Positions 31,839 to 40,236 of a stretch of 64,000 nt of DNA are shown in pieces. A program made the position numbers and the translations under genes. The DNA comes from an uncultured Caproiciproducens sp. (GTDB taxonomy: Bacteria > Bacillota > Clostridia > Oscillospirales > Acutalibacteraceae): positions 2,308,661 through 2,372,660 of the forward strand of contig NZ_OY761810.1 in NCBI RefSeq assembly GCF_963664915.1, read 5' to 3'. Every line of letters begins with the position of its first letter. Position 1 is the stretch's first letter. Below the pieces are notes generated by a model, which worked only from the letters and a program-made list of their open reading frames with translations, searched no databases and was not told the DNA's origin.

Positions 31839-34067
31839 ATGCCTAAAAAAAGAACTGAGCAGGCGGGTGTGCCGCGCGCGCACGGCGTCATTCAGGGAGC
31901 GGGTGCGGTTGTAGAACAGCAGATTACCGACACGCTTGAAAAAAACTATATGCCTTACGCTATGAGCGTCATTATGTCCCGTGCTATTCCCGAGATTGAC
32001 GGATTTAAACCGTCTCACCGGAAGCTTTTATATACCATGTATAAAATGGGGCTCCTGGGTTCGTCGCGCACAAAAAGCGCTAATATTGTCGGTCAGACAA
32101 TGAAGCTGAACCCCCACGGCGACTCCGCTATTTATGATACAATGGTGCGGCTCAGCCGCGGTTACGAGGCCCTTTTGCACCCTTATGTGGACTCCAAGGG
32201 CAACTTCGGAAAATTTTATTCCCGTGACATGGCATGGGCCGCCTCGCGGTATACGGAAGCCCGTCTCGATGATATCTGTCAGGAGCTTTTTCGCGATATC
32301 GATAAGGATACCGTCGATTTTGTGGACAACTACGACAGCACAACCAAAGAGCCTACGCTGCTGCCGGCTACTTTTCCTTCCGTACTTGTCAATGCAAATA
32401 CGGGCATTGCCGTCGGTATGGCAAGTTCCATCTGCCCCTTTAACCTGAGCGAGGTGTGCCAGACCGCAATCGCTCTGATGCGGGACCAGGAACATGAGAT
32501 TACCTCCACGCTTTTGGCTCCCGATTTTCCGGGCGGCGGTCAGCTGATTTATGACCGGGGCGTGATTGAAGAAATATATCGCACCGGACGCGGCGGTGTC
32601 CGGATTCGTTCACGTTACACCTATGATAAAAGCGTAAACTGTATTGATATTACACAGATTCCTCCCACGACGACAGTGGAAGCCATCGTCGAAAAAGTTG
32701 TGGATCTTGTCAAACAGGGAAAAATGAAAGATATTTCAGACATCCGCGATGAAACCGGATTGGATGGTTTAAAGGTTACCATTGATTTAAAGCGCGGCGT
32801 GGAACCGGACAAGCTGATGCAGCGCCTGTTTAAGTTCACCCCGCTGGAGGAAAGTTTTTCCTGCAATTTCAATGTCCTTGTCGGGGGAGTTCCGCGTGTC
32901 ATGGGCGTGCATGAGCTGCTTGATGAATGGACGGCGTTCCGAATCGAATGTGTCCGCCGCCGTACATTTTATGATTTGGCGAAAAAGAAGGATAAATTGC
33001 ATTTGCTGAAAGGCCTTCAGGCAATTCTGCTGGATATTGACAAGGCAGTTTCTATTGTTCGTCGTACGGAAGAAGAAACCGAAGTCGTGCCGAACCTAAT
33101 GATCGGTTTTGGAATTGATGAAACGCAGGCTGAATATGTTGCGGAAATCAAACTGCGCCACCTGAATAGGGAGTACATTTTAAAGCGCACGGAGGAAATC
33201 GACCAGCTTGAAAAAGAAATCGCGGAGCTGCAGTCCATCCTTGAAAGCAAGTCCAAGATAAAAAATCTCATTATAGCGGAACTGAACGCCGTCTCCAAAA
33301 AATATGGCCAGCCCCGAAAGACGATGATGATTTATCAGAACGAGATTGAAGAGTATTCCGGTGAAGAAGAAATATCGGATTATCCGGTGAATTTCTTTTT
33401 TACAAAGGAAGGCTATTTTAAAAAAATCACTCCGCTTTCGCTTCGAATGGGCGGTGACCAGAAGCTCAAAGAGGATGACGCGGTTGTCCAGCACATCGAG
33501 GATACCAATTCCGCTGATTTGCTGTTTTTTACCGACAAGTGTCAGGTGTATAAAGCAAAAGCAAATGATTTCAGCGACACCAAAGCGAGCGTCTTAGGGG
33601 ATTATATCCCGGCGAAGCTCGGGATGGATGAAGGTGAAAATGCAATCTACATGGCGGTCACTCAAAAATATGAAGGCTATATGCTGTTCTTTTTTGAAAA
33701 CGGGAAAGCGGCGAAAGTCGATATGTCCGCCTATGCGACAAAAACAAACCGCCGCAAGCTTTTGGGGGCCTATTGCGATAAATCGCCGGCTGTGGGAATT
33801 GCATATGTAGAACAGGACTGTGAATTTATTTTGACTTCTCTTCAGGGACGGATTCTTCTGGTGCATACCGGTGCGATACCAAGCAAGTCCACGCGCAGCA
33901 CGCAGGGAGTTGCCGTTATGACATTCCGTAAAGGCAGTAGAATATTAAAAGCGGAACAGTACAATGAGGGAATGCTTGTCAACCCGAACCGCTATCGAAA
34001 AAACATCCCGGCTTCCGGTTCTATGCCCGCCGCGGAGGAAACAGAGGGCGAACAGTTAAAATTATAA
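31839..34067 (+). CDS. Divergent type II topoisomerase subunit A (ParC/GyrA-like)
   Basis: DNA cleavage and religation subunit, 742 aa. The catalytic tyrosine is Tyr138 in ASRYTEARL. The winged-helix region carries the QRDR-equivalent HGDSAIYDTMVRLS. A coiled coil (about residues 440-500) follows. The C-terminal part is shorter than a complete GyrA beta-pinwheel. It is paired with the ParE-like gene, so they probably form one heterotetramer that decatenates DNA. Confidence 0.88.
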   Translation: MPKKRTEQAGVPRAHGVIQGAGAVVEQQITDTLEKNYMPYAMSVIMSRAIPEIDGFKPSHRKLLYTMYKMGLLGSSRTKSANIVGQTMKLNPHGDSAIYDTMVRLSRGYEALLHPYVDSKGNFGKFYSRDMAWAASRYTEARLDDICQELFRDIDKDTVDFVDNYDSTTKEPTLLPATFPSVLVNANTGIAVGMASSICPFNLSEVCQTAIALMRDQEHEITSTLLAPDFPGGGQLIYDRGVIEEIYRTGRGGVRIRSRYTYDKSVNCIDITQIPPTTTVEAIVEKVVDLVKQGKMKDISDIRDETGLDGLKVTIDLKRGVEPDKLMQRLFKFTPLEESFSCNFNVLVGGVPRVMGVHELLDEWTAFRIECVRRRTFYDLAKKKDKLHLLKGLQAILLDIDKAVSIVRRTEEETEVVPNLMIGFGIDETQAEYVAEIKLRHLNREYILKRTEEIDQLEKEIAELQSILESKSKIKNLIIAELNAVSKKYGQPRKTMMIYQNEIEEYSGEEEISDYPVNFFFTKEGYFKKITPLSLRMGGDQKLKEDDAVVQHIEDTNSADLLFFTDKCQVYKAKANDFSDTKASVLGDYIPAKLGMDEGENAIYMAVTQKYEGYMLFFFENGKAAKVDMSAYATKTNRRKLLGAYCDKSPAVGIAYVEQDCEFILTSLQGRILLVHTGAIPSKSTRSTQGVAVMTFRKGSRILKAEQYNEGMLVNPNRYRKNIPASGSMPAAEETEGEQLKL

Positions 34068-34079
34068 AATAATAAAAAA

Positions 34080-34112
34080 CGCCGCTGAAGAGCCAATAGC
34101 AGTCCAGCGGCG
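34080..34112 (-). terminator. Stem-loop after the topoisomerase pair, terminator-like on the minus strand
   Basis: CGCCGCTG (34080-34087) pairs with CAGCGGCG (34105-34112). The T-run lies on the left, so it reads as a good terminator only on the minus strand; on the plus strand GGTCAAG follows. This suggests a short minus-strand transcript from 34113-34285. Confidence 0.5.
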
Positions 34113-34114
34113 GG

Positions 34115-34189
34115 TCAAGTCAAAGCCGCAAACGCAAACGCTTTGATAAGTCCTTTCTTAGATTGCCCTTTTGATTTTTCTATATGCAT
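34115..34189 (-). CDS. Possible 24-aa peptide ORF
   Basis: Minus-strand ATG at 34189 gives a peptide of 24 residues, lysine-rich then hydrophobic (KKGLIKAFAFAALT), ending 3 bases before the minus-strand terminator. No good ribosome binding site is visible, so it may only be part of a small RNA. The remaining bases to 34285 carry the secG promoter region, with TATAAT near 34242. Confidence 0.2.
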   Translation of the reverse strand: MHIEKSKGQSKKGLIKAFAFAALT

Positions 34190-34285
34190 AAAACTTGTTA
34201 ATGCACATAAAATATGCTTGCAAAAGCGCACATTTTGTGTTAGTATAATTTAAGTTGTTTATGCAAGTATATTCGGAGGTGCGCT

Positions 34286-34534
34286 ATGTCAGCTGTTGAA
34301 ATCATATTTGGTATTGTATTATTAATATTTTCAGTTGCTATAACCGTTATCGTTCTTCTTCAGGAAGGGCATCAGCAGGAACTTGGGGCAATCACAGGCG
34401 GCGCCGACACTTTCCTTTCGAAAAACAAGGCTCGTTCCGTGGATTCGTTTCTCGCTCGGTGGACAAAGGTTATTGCAATCGGCTTTTTTGTACTTGTAAT
34501 CGGTATTAACGCGTACATGTACTTTGTAAAGTAA
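34286..34534 (+). CDS. secG: Preprotein translocase subunit SecG
   Basis: Small component of the SecYEG channel. The 82 residues have two membrane segments (about 4-25 and 58-79) around a loop with the family-like GAITGGADTFLSKNKARS. GGAGGTG precedes the ATG. It is followed by rnr, the usual Firmicutes partner. Confidence 0.95.
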   Translation: MSAVEIIFGIVLLIFSVAITVIVLLQEGHQQELGAITGGADTFLSKNKARSVDSFLARWTKVIAIGFFVLVIGINAYMYFVK

Positions 34535-34544
34535 CTTGAATGAC

Positions 34545-34580
34545 AAAAGCCCCGCTTGTCAAAGCGGGGCTTTTCTTTTC
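34545..34580 (+). terminator. Terminator after secG
   Basis: A 13-bp perfect stem (34545-34557 with 34562-34574), GTCA loop and T-rich tail. Confidence 0.9.
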
Positions 34581-34639
34581 TTTAAGGTTCAGCCGGCCTC
34601 AGGCGTGGAGACTGATTTTTATTAAATATCGGAGGAAAA

Positions 34640-36763
34640 ATGATAGAAGAATTGAAGAGCAAAATTTTAAGGTATATGCAGCGGTCCCCTCAAAGCATCT
34701 CATCCCGCGGGTTGATTAAAAAGCTGGATGTGAAGGATATCAAGAACTTTTATCGGGCTTTAAACCAGCTGAAAGAAGAGGGCGCTGTTACCGTCAATAA
34801 AACACACCGCGTCCGTTTGGGAGAGGAAAAGAAAGCCGTGAAAGCAAAGATTGTATCGCTTTCAAAGGGCTTTGCATTTGCCCGTCCGTCGGATGGCGGA
34901 GAGGATATGTTTATTCATGCCGACAACTTGAAAAGGGCGTTTATCGGTGATACGGTTTTGCTGAATAACGTGAGACAGAGCCCAAAAGGTCCGAGTGCCT
35001 ATGTTGACGAAATCTCCGAAAAGAGCAGCCGCATCATTACCGGTACGCTCAGCCGCGGCAAGGGTTTATGCGAAATGATTCCCGATGACGCGATACGCTA
35101 CCATATTCCGGTCGAAATGGACTCTGCAAAGAAAGTAAAGGACGGGGACAAGATTCAGGCGGAAATTTTTCGCACGCCCCGCACATCCATGCTTTCGGCA
35201 CGGATTATTAAGGTTTATGGTAAGTCAAGCAGCGCTAAAATATGCTCGGATGCCATTATTGACCAAAACGGAATCAGAACCAAATTTCCTGATGAGGTTC
35301 TTGCCGAAGCGAAAAGAATGGCTGCCGAGGTGATTACAGAACAGGATTTGAAAGGGCGGCTTGACCTGCGTGACACAAGCATCTGCACCATTGACGGCGC
35401 GGACGCAAAGGACCTGGACGACGCCATTTCCGTCAGCAGAACCAAAACAGGGTACAGGCTTGGCGTTCATATCGCGGATGTGAGTCATTATGTAAAAGAA
35501 GGCGGCGCCATCGACGCGGAGGCAATTGAACGCGGGACTTCCGTTTATTTTGCAGACCGTGTAATACCCATGCTCCCCAAAGAGCTTTCCAATGGGGTTT
35601 GCTCGTTGAATGCGGGGGAGGACAAGCTTACTTTTTCAGCCATCATTGAGCTGGATAAAGAGGGCGCCATCCAGTCCTATCAGTTTAAGAAGAGTGTCAT
35701 TCACTCTAAAGTGCGCGGCGTTTATTCGGAAGTGAACCAGCTTTTCGAAAAGACTGCCGATGCAGATTTAAAGAAAAAATACGCGCCGGTTGTTCGTTCC
35801 TTAAATGCGGCGAAAGAACTTGCCGACATATTAAAAGCCCGTTCCATACAGAACGGAACGGTGGATTTGGACAGCACCGAATCCAAATTCACGCTGAATG
35901 AAGAGGGCGTGTGCGTGAATGTTGAACCGCGCCAGACCGGCCTTTCCGAACAGATGATTGAACAGCTGATGATTACAGCCAACCAGGCCGCCGCCAAGCT
36001 TGCAAAATCAAGTGTCATTCCGTTTGTGTACCGTGTGCATGAACAGCCTAACCCGGAGCGTGTGGACAATCTGATACAGCTTGTGGGTGCGCTCGGGCTG
36101 AACCCGCGCAGTTTGAAACATGACGGGGATGTTACTACTGCCGATTTTGCTGATATTATGAATCAGGCGAACGGAACGCCGGCACAAAAAGTGATCTCCC
36201 ATCAGCTTTTGAGAACAATGGCAAAAGCGCGTTATGACACAAAACCAATCGGGCATTTTGGTCTGGCACTTGCGGACTACTGCCACTTCACTTCTCCGAT
36301 CAGGCGATATCCGGATACGGCGATTCACCGTATTCTGTCCGCTATGCTCGAAACCAAAGATAAAGAAGAACTAGACAAACGTTATCTGACGTATGCAAAT
36401 GCTGCCGCATCCAGCTCCTCCGCTGCGGAGGTCCGTGCCATGCAAGCTGAGCGCAGTGCCGAGGACTGCTATATGGCCGAATATATGACGCAGCATATAG
36501 GAGACTGCTATACGGGAATTATCAGCGGCGTTACAATGCGCGGCGTATTTGTAGAACTGCCCAACTCCGTAGAAGGTTTTGTGCCGGTCGACAGCTTTGA
36601 AGACGCAAAATATCGTTTCGATGGCATCATCACTCAAATTGATGAAAATACCGGTCATAAACTTACCATCGGACAGACACTTTCAATAAAAGTGGTCGCT
36701 GCGGATGTGGCAAGCGGCAGAATCGACTTTATTCCGGATACTTCCGTGAATGCAGACCTTTAA
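34640..36763 (+). CDS. rnr: Ribonuclease R
   Basis: Processive 3'-5' exoribonuclease. The 707 residues comprise an N-terminal winged helix, cold-shock domains, the RNB catalytic domain with its acidic cluster (DAKDLDDAIS), and a C-terminal S1 domain. GGAGG precedes ATG 34640. In many Firmicutes smpB and the tmRNA gene follow, but here they do not; a DUF2508/bofA pair comes next. Confidence 0.96.
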   Translation: MIEELKSKILRYMQRSPQSISSRGLIKKLDVKDIKNFYRALNQLKEEGAVTVNKTHRVRLGEEKKAVKAKIVSLSKGFAFARPSDGGEDMFIHADNLKRAFIGDTVLLNNVRQSPKGPSAYVDEISEKSSRIITGTLSRGKGLCEMIPDDAIRYHIPVEMDSAKKVKDGDKIQAEIFRTPRTSMLSARIIKVYGKSSSAKICSDAIIDQNGIRTKFPDEVLAEAKRMAAEVITEQDLKGRLDLRDTSICTIDGADAKDLDDAISVSRTKTGYRLGVHIADVSHYVKEGGAIDAEAIERGTSVYFADRVIPMLPKELSNGVCSLNAGEDKLTFSAIIELDKEGAIQSYQFKKSVIHSKVRGVYSEVNQLFEKTADADLKKKYAPVVRSLNAAKELADILKARSIQNGTVDLDSTESKFTLNEEGVCVNVEPRQTGLSEQMIEQLMITANQAAAKLAKSSVIPFVYRVHEQPNPERVDNLIQLVGALGLNPRSLKHDGDVTTADFADIMNQANGTPAQKVISHQLLRTMAKARYDTKPIGHFGLALADYCHFTSPIRRYPDTAIHRILSAMLETKDKEELDKRYLTYANAAASSSSAAEVRAMQAERSAEDCYMAEYMTQHIGDCYTGIISGVTMRGVFVELPNSVEGFVPVDSFEDAKYRFDGIITQIDENTGHKLTIGQTLSIKVVAADVASGRIDFIPDTSVNADL

Positions 36764-36884
36764 GTGCGCTTATTTTTCGTGATAAACAGGTATTGCGGGC
36801 AGATTATTGAAATATTGGTATAAATTTTGGAATATTTGACCATCATACTAACATAATATTAAACCGAAAGGCGGAGCTGTTAGT

Positions 36885-37157
36885 ATGGAATCTGTTTTAA
36901 AATTGGTACAGCGCACGGACTGCGCAGCCGTTCAGGAAAATGAAGATAAAAATAAAATTATTGCTGAAATTAAGGAAGTTTGCCGTCTGCTAGCTTGCAA
37001 CGACTGCTGGTTCGAACTTGAATGTGATGAAAATTTGATAGATGCCTGTATTTATCAGCGTGAAGCGTTGCATTCCCGTTACAGATATTTGCTGAATCTT
37101 GCAAAGCAACGGGGAATCAGCTGTACTCCTTTCAAATGTAAGGGAATGGGGGTGTGA
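36885..37157 (+). CDS. DUF2508 (YaaL-like) family protein
   Basis: A 90-residue cytoplasmic protein with the YaaL-like pattern of a CxxLxxxxxWFELE core followed by REALHSRYRYLLNLAKQ. Function is unknown. It lies directly before bofA, as yaaL does in Bacillus. The 120 bases upstream hold no other gene. Confidence 0.75.
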   Translation: MESVLKLVQRTDCAAVQENEDKNKIIAEIKEVCRLLACNDCWFELECDENLIDACIYQREALHSRYRYLLNLAKQRGISCTPFKCKGMGV

Positions 37158-37159
37158 TT

Positions 37160-37423
37160 TTGCCCAATATGATTCTCGCACTTTCTTTGTGCGGAGTATT
37201 TGCGCTTCTGGTTATTATTCAGGTGATCGTCAAAGCGTCCAAACCCGTGCAGCGTGCGGCGGGTGGTGTCATCATGGGACTTTGCGCGCTTGCTGCGGTT
37301 AACCTGACCGGCTTCTTTACCGGAGTCAGCTTGCCGCTCAGTCCGCTAACCATAGGAATTTCCGGTGCAGCCGGAATTCCGGGTGTGACCATGCTGCTGC
37401 TTCTGAATCTGATTATAAAATGA
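37160..37423 (+). CDS. bofA: Pro-sigma-K processing inhibitor BofA-like
   Basis: A membrane protein of about 87 residues with three hydrophobic segments and the family pattern NLTGFFTGVSLPLSPLT then GAAGIPGVTMLLLLN. In Bacillus BofA holds the SpoIVFB protease inactive until the forespore signal arrives. GGGGGTG at 37148-37153 fits TTG 37160; GTG 37154, giving a GTGA overlap with the DUF2508 gene, is the alternative. Its stop codon lies in the terminator stem. Confidence 0.85.
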   Translation: MPNMILALSLCGVFALLVIIQVIVKASKPVQRAAGGVIMGLCALAAVNLTGFFTGVSLPLSPLTIGISGAAGIPGVTMLLLLNLIIK

Positions 37424-37471
37424 CAACAAATAAAAGGCGGGCTTTGCCCGCCTTTTATTTGTTGTCATTTT
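37417..37471. terminator. Long bidirectional terminator holding two stop codons
   Basis: A perfect 26-bp stem (37417-37442 with 37446-37471) and TTT loop. The bofA stop (37421-37423) and the stop of the opposite gene (37465-37467) are both inside it, at mirrored positions. Confidence 0.92.
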
Positions 37472-38064
37472 AATGCTGCGGTGTGATCCTTCAGGATACC
37501 TGCGGCAATTTCGCTGTTGCCGGTGACAAGCGCAAGCAGCATTCGATAAACATTTTCCGGAGACTGATGAAAATTGTCCTTCACCATATTCGCCTGATAC
37601 AGATCCGGCACATGTAAAGTAAAATTCATCAGGTCCATGTCACCTCCCGAAATATGACAGATTACATTATAACCGCGCTCGGTTTTATTAATTTCAACCA
37701 TGTTTTCGCGCTCGCGTTTTGTTCTTGCCAGCAGGTTGATGGCAGCGGCGACCGCTTTATCCCGCACGACGGGAGGAAGTGCCGTATCCAGCTGCTTTGC
37801 AATCATGCGTGCGGTGCTGCTCGCCGAGCAAAGCTCGTTTTTTTCACCGCTGACGATCACATTGCCTTTTTCAGCCAATTCCGCAAGCGCGTCGGTGACT
37901 TCAAAGTAATTGGCCAGACCGTTGGCCTGAATGATATTTAAAATATCGCTTTTTGAGAGCGGCGCATCTACGCTTGATAACAGGTAGCAAATTAAAATAC
38001 GTATTTCATTCTTGTTTCGAAGTCCGCCCGGTTCAATTCCCCCGGTAAAAGCGTCAAAATCCAT
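37465..38064 (-). CDS. DUF4364 family protein
   Basis: A 199-residue protein from ATG 38064 (GGAGG 8 bases upstream). The start resembles winged-helix proteins (NEIRILICYLLSSVDAPLSKSDILNIIQ) and the C-terminal half is beta-rich. It matches the clostridial DUF4364 family, which has a PadR/ArsR-like wing but no established role. It converges on bofA. Confidence 0.75.
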   Translation of the reverse strand: MDFDAFTGGIEPGGLRNKNEIRILICYLLSSVDAPLSKSDILNIIQANGLANYFEVTDALAELAEKGNVIVSGEKNELCSASSTARMIAKQLDTALPPVVRDKAVAAAINLLARTKRERENMVEINKTERGYNVICHISGGDMDLMNFTLHVPDLYQANMVKDNFHQSPENVYRMLLALVTGNSEIAAGILKDHTAALK

Positions 38065-38100
38065 AAACAGCACCTCCAGCAGATATTTTTATTCTACACA

Positions 38101-38150
38101 AAAAAGCCAAAGCAAACACGCTCCTCAATTGCCGGAGCAGGCTTGTCTTT
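38101..38150 (-). terminator. Terminator downstream of the XRE gene
   Basis: An imperfect stem around GCTCC / GGAGC with extended arms, then GGCTTTTTT on the minus strand. Confidence 0.6.
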
Positions 38151-38218
38151 GACTTAAACGTGTATTATTATTTTAACACACAACACAATTTCTTTCAATC
38201 ATAATTTCTGACTAGAAA

Positions 38219-38608
38219 TTATTTTTTTATAGTGTCTTTTAGATGGTTTATTATTTTTTCCTGCTCCTCAGGGTCGCAGGCGCGAAAGATACCGACGAGA
38301 ACTCTTTCATTGCTGGAAAGTTCATAAATATGGCTCGTATTTTTTTTACTGTAAATAAAGTTGGATTTTCCGCCGCTGTCAGTTACCGCTTCGGGTGTCC
38401 CTTCATCGGCAAGTAAATCATTTATTGCAATATTAAAGACCTTGGCAAGGATCATCAACACAGTTATATCGGGGGTTGTTTTGCCAATTTCATAGTATGA
38501 ATAGGTTGAACGGTCAATATTTAATATTTTTGCAATTTGAACCTGCGTATAGCCACTTTTTACACGAAGTTCACGAAGTCTTTCGTTTATATGAATCTTT
38601 TCAATAAT
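38219..38608 (-). CDS. XRE-family transcriptional regulator, apparent ATT start
   Basis: The frame reads INERLRELRVKSG, YTQVQIAKILNIDRSTYSYYE, a classic XRE helix-turn-helix, then an acidic C-terminal part. It totals about 129 residues. No ATG, GTG or TTG lies in frame before the HTH, and an in-frame TGA is only two codons before the ATT pair at 38608-38603. AAGGTGG sits 6-8 bases before this ATT, so ATT initiation is the simplest reading; a frameshift is the alternative. An ATG start at 38461 would delete the HTH. Confidence 0.75.
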   Translation of the reverse strand: MIEKIHINERLRELRVKSGYTQVQIAKILNIDRSTYSYYEIGKTTPDITVLMILAKVFNIAINDLLADEGTPEAVTDSGGKSNFIYSKKNTSHIYELSSNERVLVGIFRACDPEEQEKIINHLKDTIKK

Positions 38609-38659
38609 AGGTCACACCACCTTTACGTAAAAGTGTCAATAAATCATATTAATCAAGAT

Positions 38660-38688
38660 TATATAATTTTATAGTGACGTCACGACAA
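38660..38688 (-). promoter_or_regulatory. XRE promoter with internal palindrome
   Basis: On the minus strand, TTGTCG, a 17-base spacer and TATATA. The palindrome GTGACGTCAC (38674-38683) overlaps the -35 side and is a likely autoregulatory site. Confidence 0.5.
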
Positions 38689-38748
38689 TAACGTGATATT
38701 TATTCACTAAAAAATAATCCCGAAAGAAGAAAATTATTGCATTAGCAC

Positions 38749-38777
38749 TTGACGTTCGCTTTTTGATTTTGTATAAT
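38749..38777 (+). promoter_or_regulatory. Promoter of tRNA-Thr
   Basis: TTGACG (38749-38754), a 17-base spacer and TATAAT (38772-38777), 100 bases before the tRNA. Confidence 0.75.
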
Positions 38778-38876
38778 ATATTAGTTGGCTATAAATACAT
38801 ACCTACAGTAATAGTATGTACGTATAAAGCAATGCTATGTTAAAAAATGAAAGGTTTTATAAAATTCTTCCATCAT

Positions 38877-38951
38877 GCTACTGTGGCTCAATGGTAGAGC
38901 AGCTCATTCGTAATGAGCAGGTTGTCAGTTCGATTCTGACCAGTAGCTCCA
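38877..38951 (+). tRNA. tRNA-Thr (CGT)
   Basis: A 75-base cloverleaf with loop TTCGTAA, anticodon CGT, and encoded CCA. Its 3' 32 bases are repeated at 51306-51337. The tRNA remains complete at the left edge of the island. Confidence 0.95.
38920..38951 (+). repeat. attL-like 32-bp repeat in tRNA-Thr
   Basis: Bases from the variable loop to the CCA end of tRNA-Thr, identical to 51306-51337. This is the standard signature of integration into a tRNA 3' end. Confidence 0.88.
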
Positions 38952-38955
38952 AGAA

Positions 38956-38991
38956 AAAAAGTCTGTAAACATGCGTGTTTACAGACTTTTT
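38956..38991 (+). terminator. Terminator after tRNA-Thr inside the island edge
   Basis: A 16-bp perfect stem (38956-38971 with 38976-38991) ending in T5. It came with the island; the tRNA's presumed original terminator is at 51339-51368. Confidence 0.9.
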
Positions 38992-39063
38992 GCTGTATCT
39001 CTTAAATGTAATGATACAACAAGAGGGGTACTGTTTGATCCTACTTCTCGTCAGAGAAAACAA

Positions 39064-39154
39064 GCGCAAATATGCCCCACAAAAGGCATTAAGGAAGAAT
39101 AAAAGGGAAGTGTACAAACTCAACGAGAAAAGCCGTTGTGGGGCATTTGTGCGC
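39064..39154. repeat. 19-bp imperfect inverted repeat near the left end
   Basis: Arms 39064-39082 and 39136-39154 centre on ATGCCCCACAA / TTGTGGGGCAT, with few mismatches outside. No ORF is evident in 38992-39249. The arms could be recombinase arm-type sites. Confidence 0.5.
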
Positions 39155-39249
39155 CTTACAGGTGATTAGAAAGGGTCAAGTCTTGCTGCGGGGTGACAAA
39201 AGCTCCCCGAAATGAATATCAGGGAGCTTTCCTGCGAAAACGGCGTCAC

Positions 39250-39659
39250 TTATCTGTAGTAGTTTTTCATCTGCTGAAGTAGGCCTTTTAAAATTTTCCG
39301 TTTCCTGTGGCCGACTGCCGAAGCAGACATCTGTAGCTGCTGAGCCAACTGATTTTTTGTCTTTTCCTCGAAAAAGATACCATAGATGATTTTTTGTTCC
39401 TCTGCACTTAGCTTGTCCAAACAGCGGTGAAGATAGTTTAGCTGTTCTGCTTTCAGCACTTCGTGCTCAACAGGGGTTGAGCTGTCTACGCAGAGGAATT
39501 CTATGAATACGCCCGCTTCGATGAATTGCTCTAAAGAATGTTCGTATTTGGCAGCTTTATTTTTCAGATACCTCTCGTGTTCGTATTCTTGATAATATGC
39601 TTTGTAGACCTCATAGGTGACAGGTGTTCTTTTCCCTTTTACAATCAGTATTCTTTCAT
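39250..39659 (-). pseudogene. Sigma-70-like ICE regulator, frameshifted near its start
   Basis: GGAGG (39668-39672) and ATG 39659 begin MKEY, then stop. The frame continues one base over as LIVKGKRTPVTYEVYKAYY for about 130 codons to 39250. Its C-terminus is a sigma region 4-like HTH (KTKNQLAQQLQMSASAVGHRKRKIL). Restoring one base near TACTG would give a continuous gene of the kind common in Tn916-like conjugative elements. The 69-aa ORF from 39459 is only the intact tail. Confidence 0.65.
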
Positions 39660-40236
39660 ATACTTGTCCTCCAAATTTTCAATGAATTCAAGTGAATATT
39701 TGAAGGCTGGCGGAGAACGGCACCGTTGTTGAGGCATAAAAATAAAGGCATACAAGGGCAAAGTTAAGCTGCCCTGTATACCTTTTACGAAATCATAGTG
39801 GAGTTTAACGCGAACTGACAGCTCGCGCATATAGGCACACTTCTCTCATGAGAAGCACAGGTTTTTTTTGACAAGCTACCTGGAAAAGAAATATGTAGCA
39901 GATAGTTGTTTGCTTCATCACGCCCGACCGCTGCCAAGCAGCGGTCGCCTGAAGTTTAATGCATATCGAATGCACATATTAACACCCTCCAAACTCGTAA
40001 GTCTGGAGGGTGTTAATATCATTCGCGCATGGAAAGAGACCCACCAAACTTACGTTTTTTTTATTTGGCGGGCGTGCCTTTCTATGTTACCAAATATAAA
40101 AGAAACCTGCCGCAAAAGAGGGTAGGTTTCATACACGATACTACACGGCGGCCAGGCTATCATCATGCTTACGCATCTTAGACCCTCAGCTTTGCGTCCT
40201 TGACAATATGTGAATTTACTTGGATTGAAAAAGGCC
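39660..40236. other. Non-coding island stretch with hairpins
   Basis: No gene I can support. Visible structures are a 9-bp hairpin (39925-39933 with 39939-39947) and a 16-bp perfect hairpin (39976-39991 with 40004-40019). A plus-strand ORF at 39868-40125 crosses both and is probably chance. Confidence 0.6.

Noticed and set aside
38219-38461. 80-aa ORF starting at ATG 38461
   Set aside because: It is only the C-terminal part of the XRE protein; the HTH lies upstream in the same frame.
39868-40125. 85-aa plus-strand ORF starting TTG
   Set aside because: Crosses two perfect hairpins, has no good ribosome binding site and no recognisable domain.
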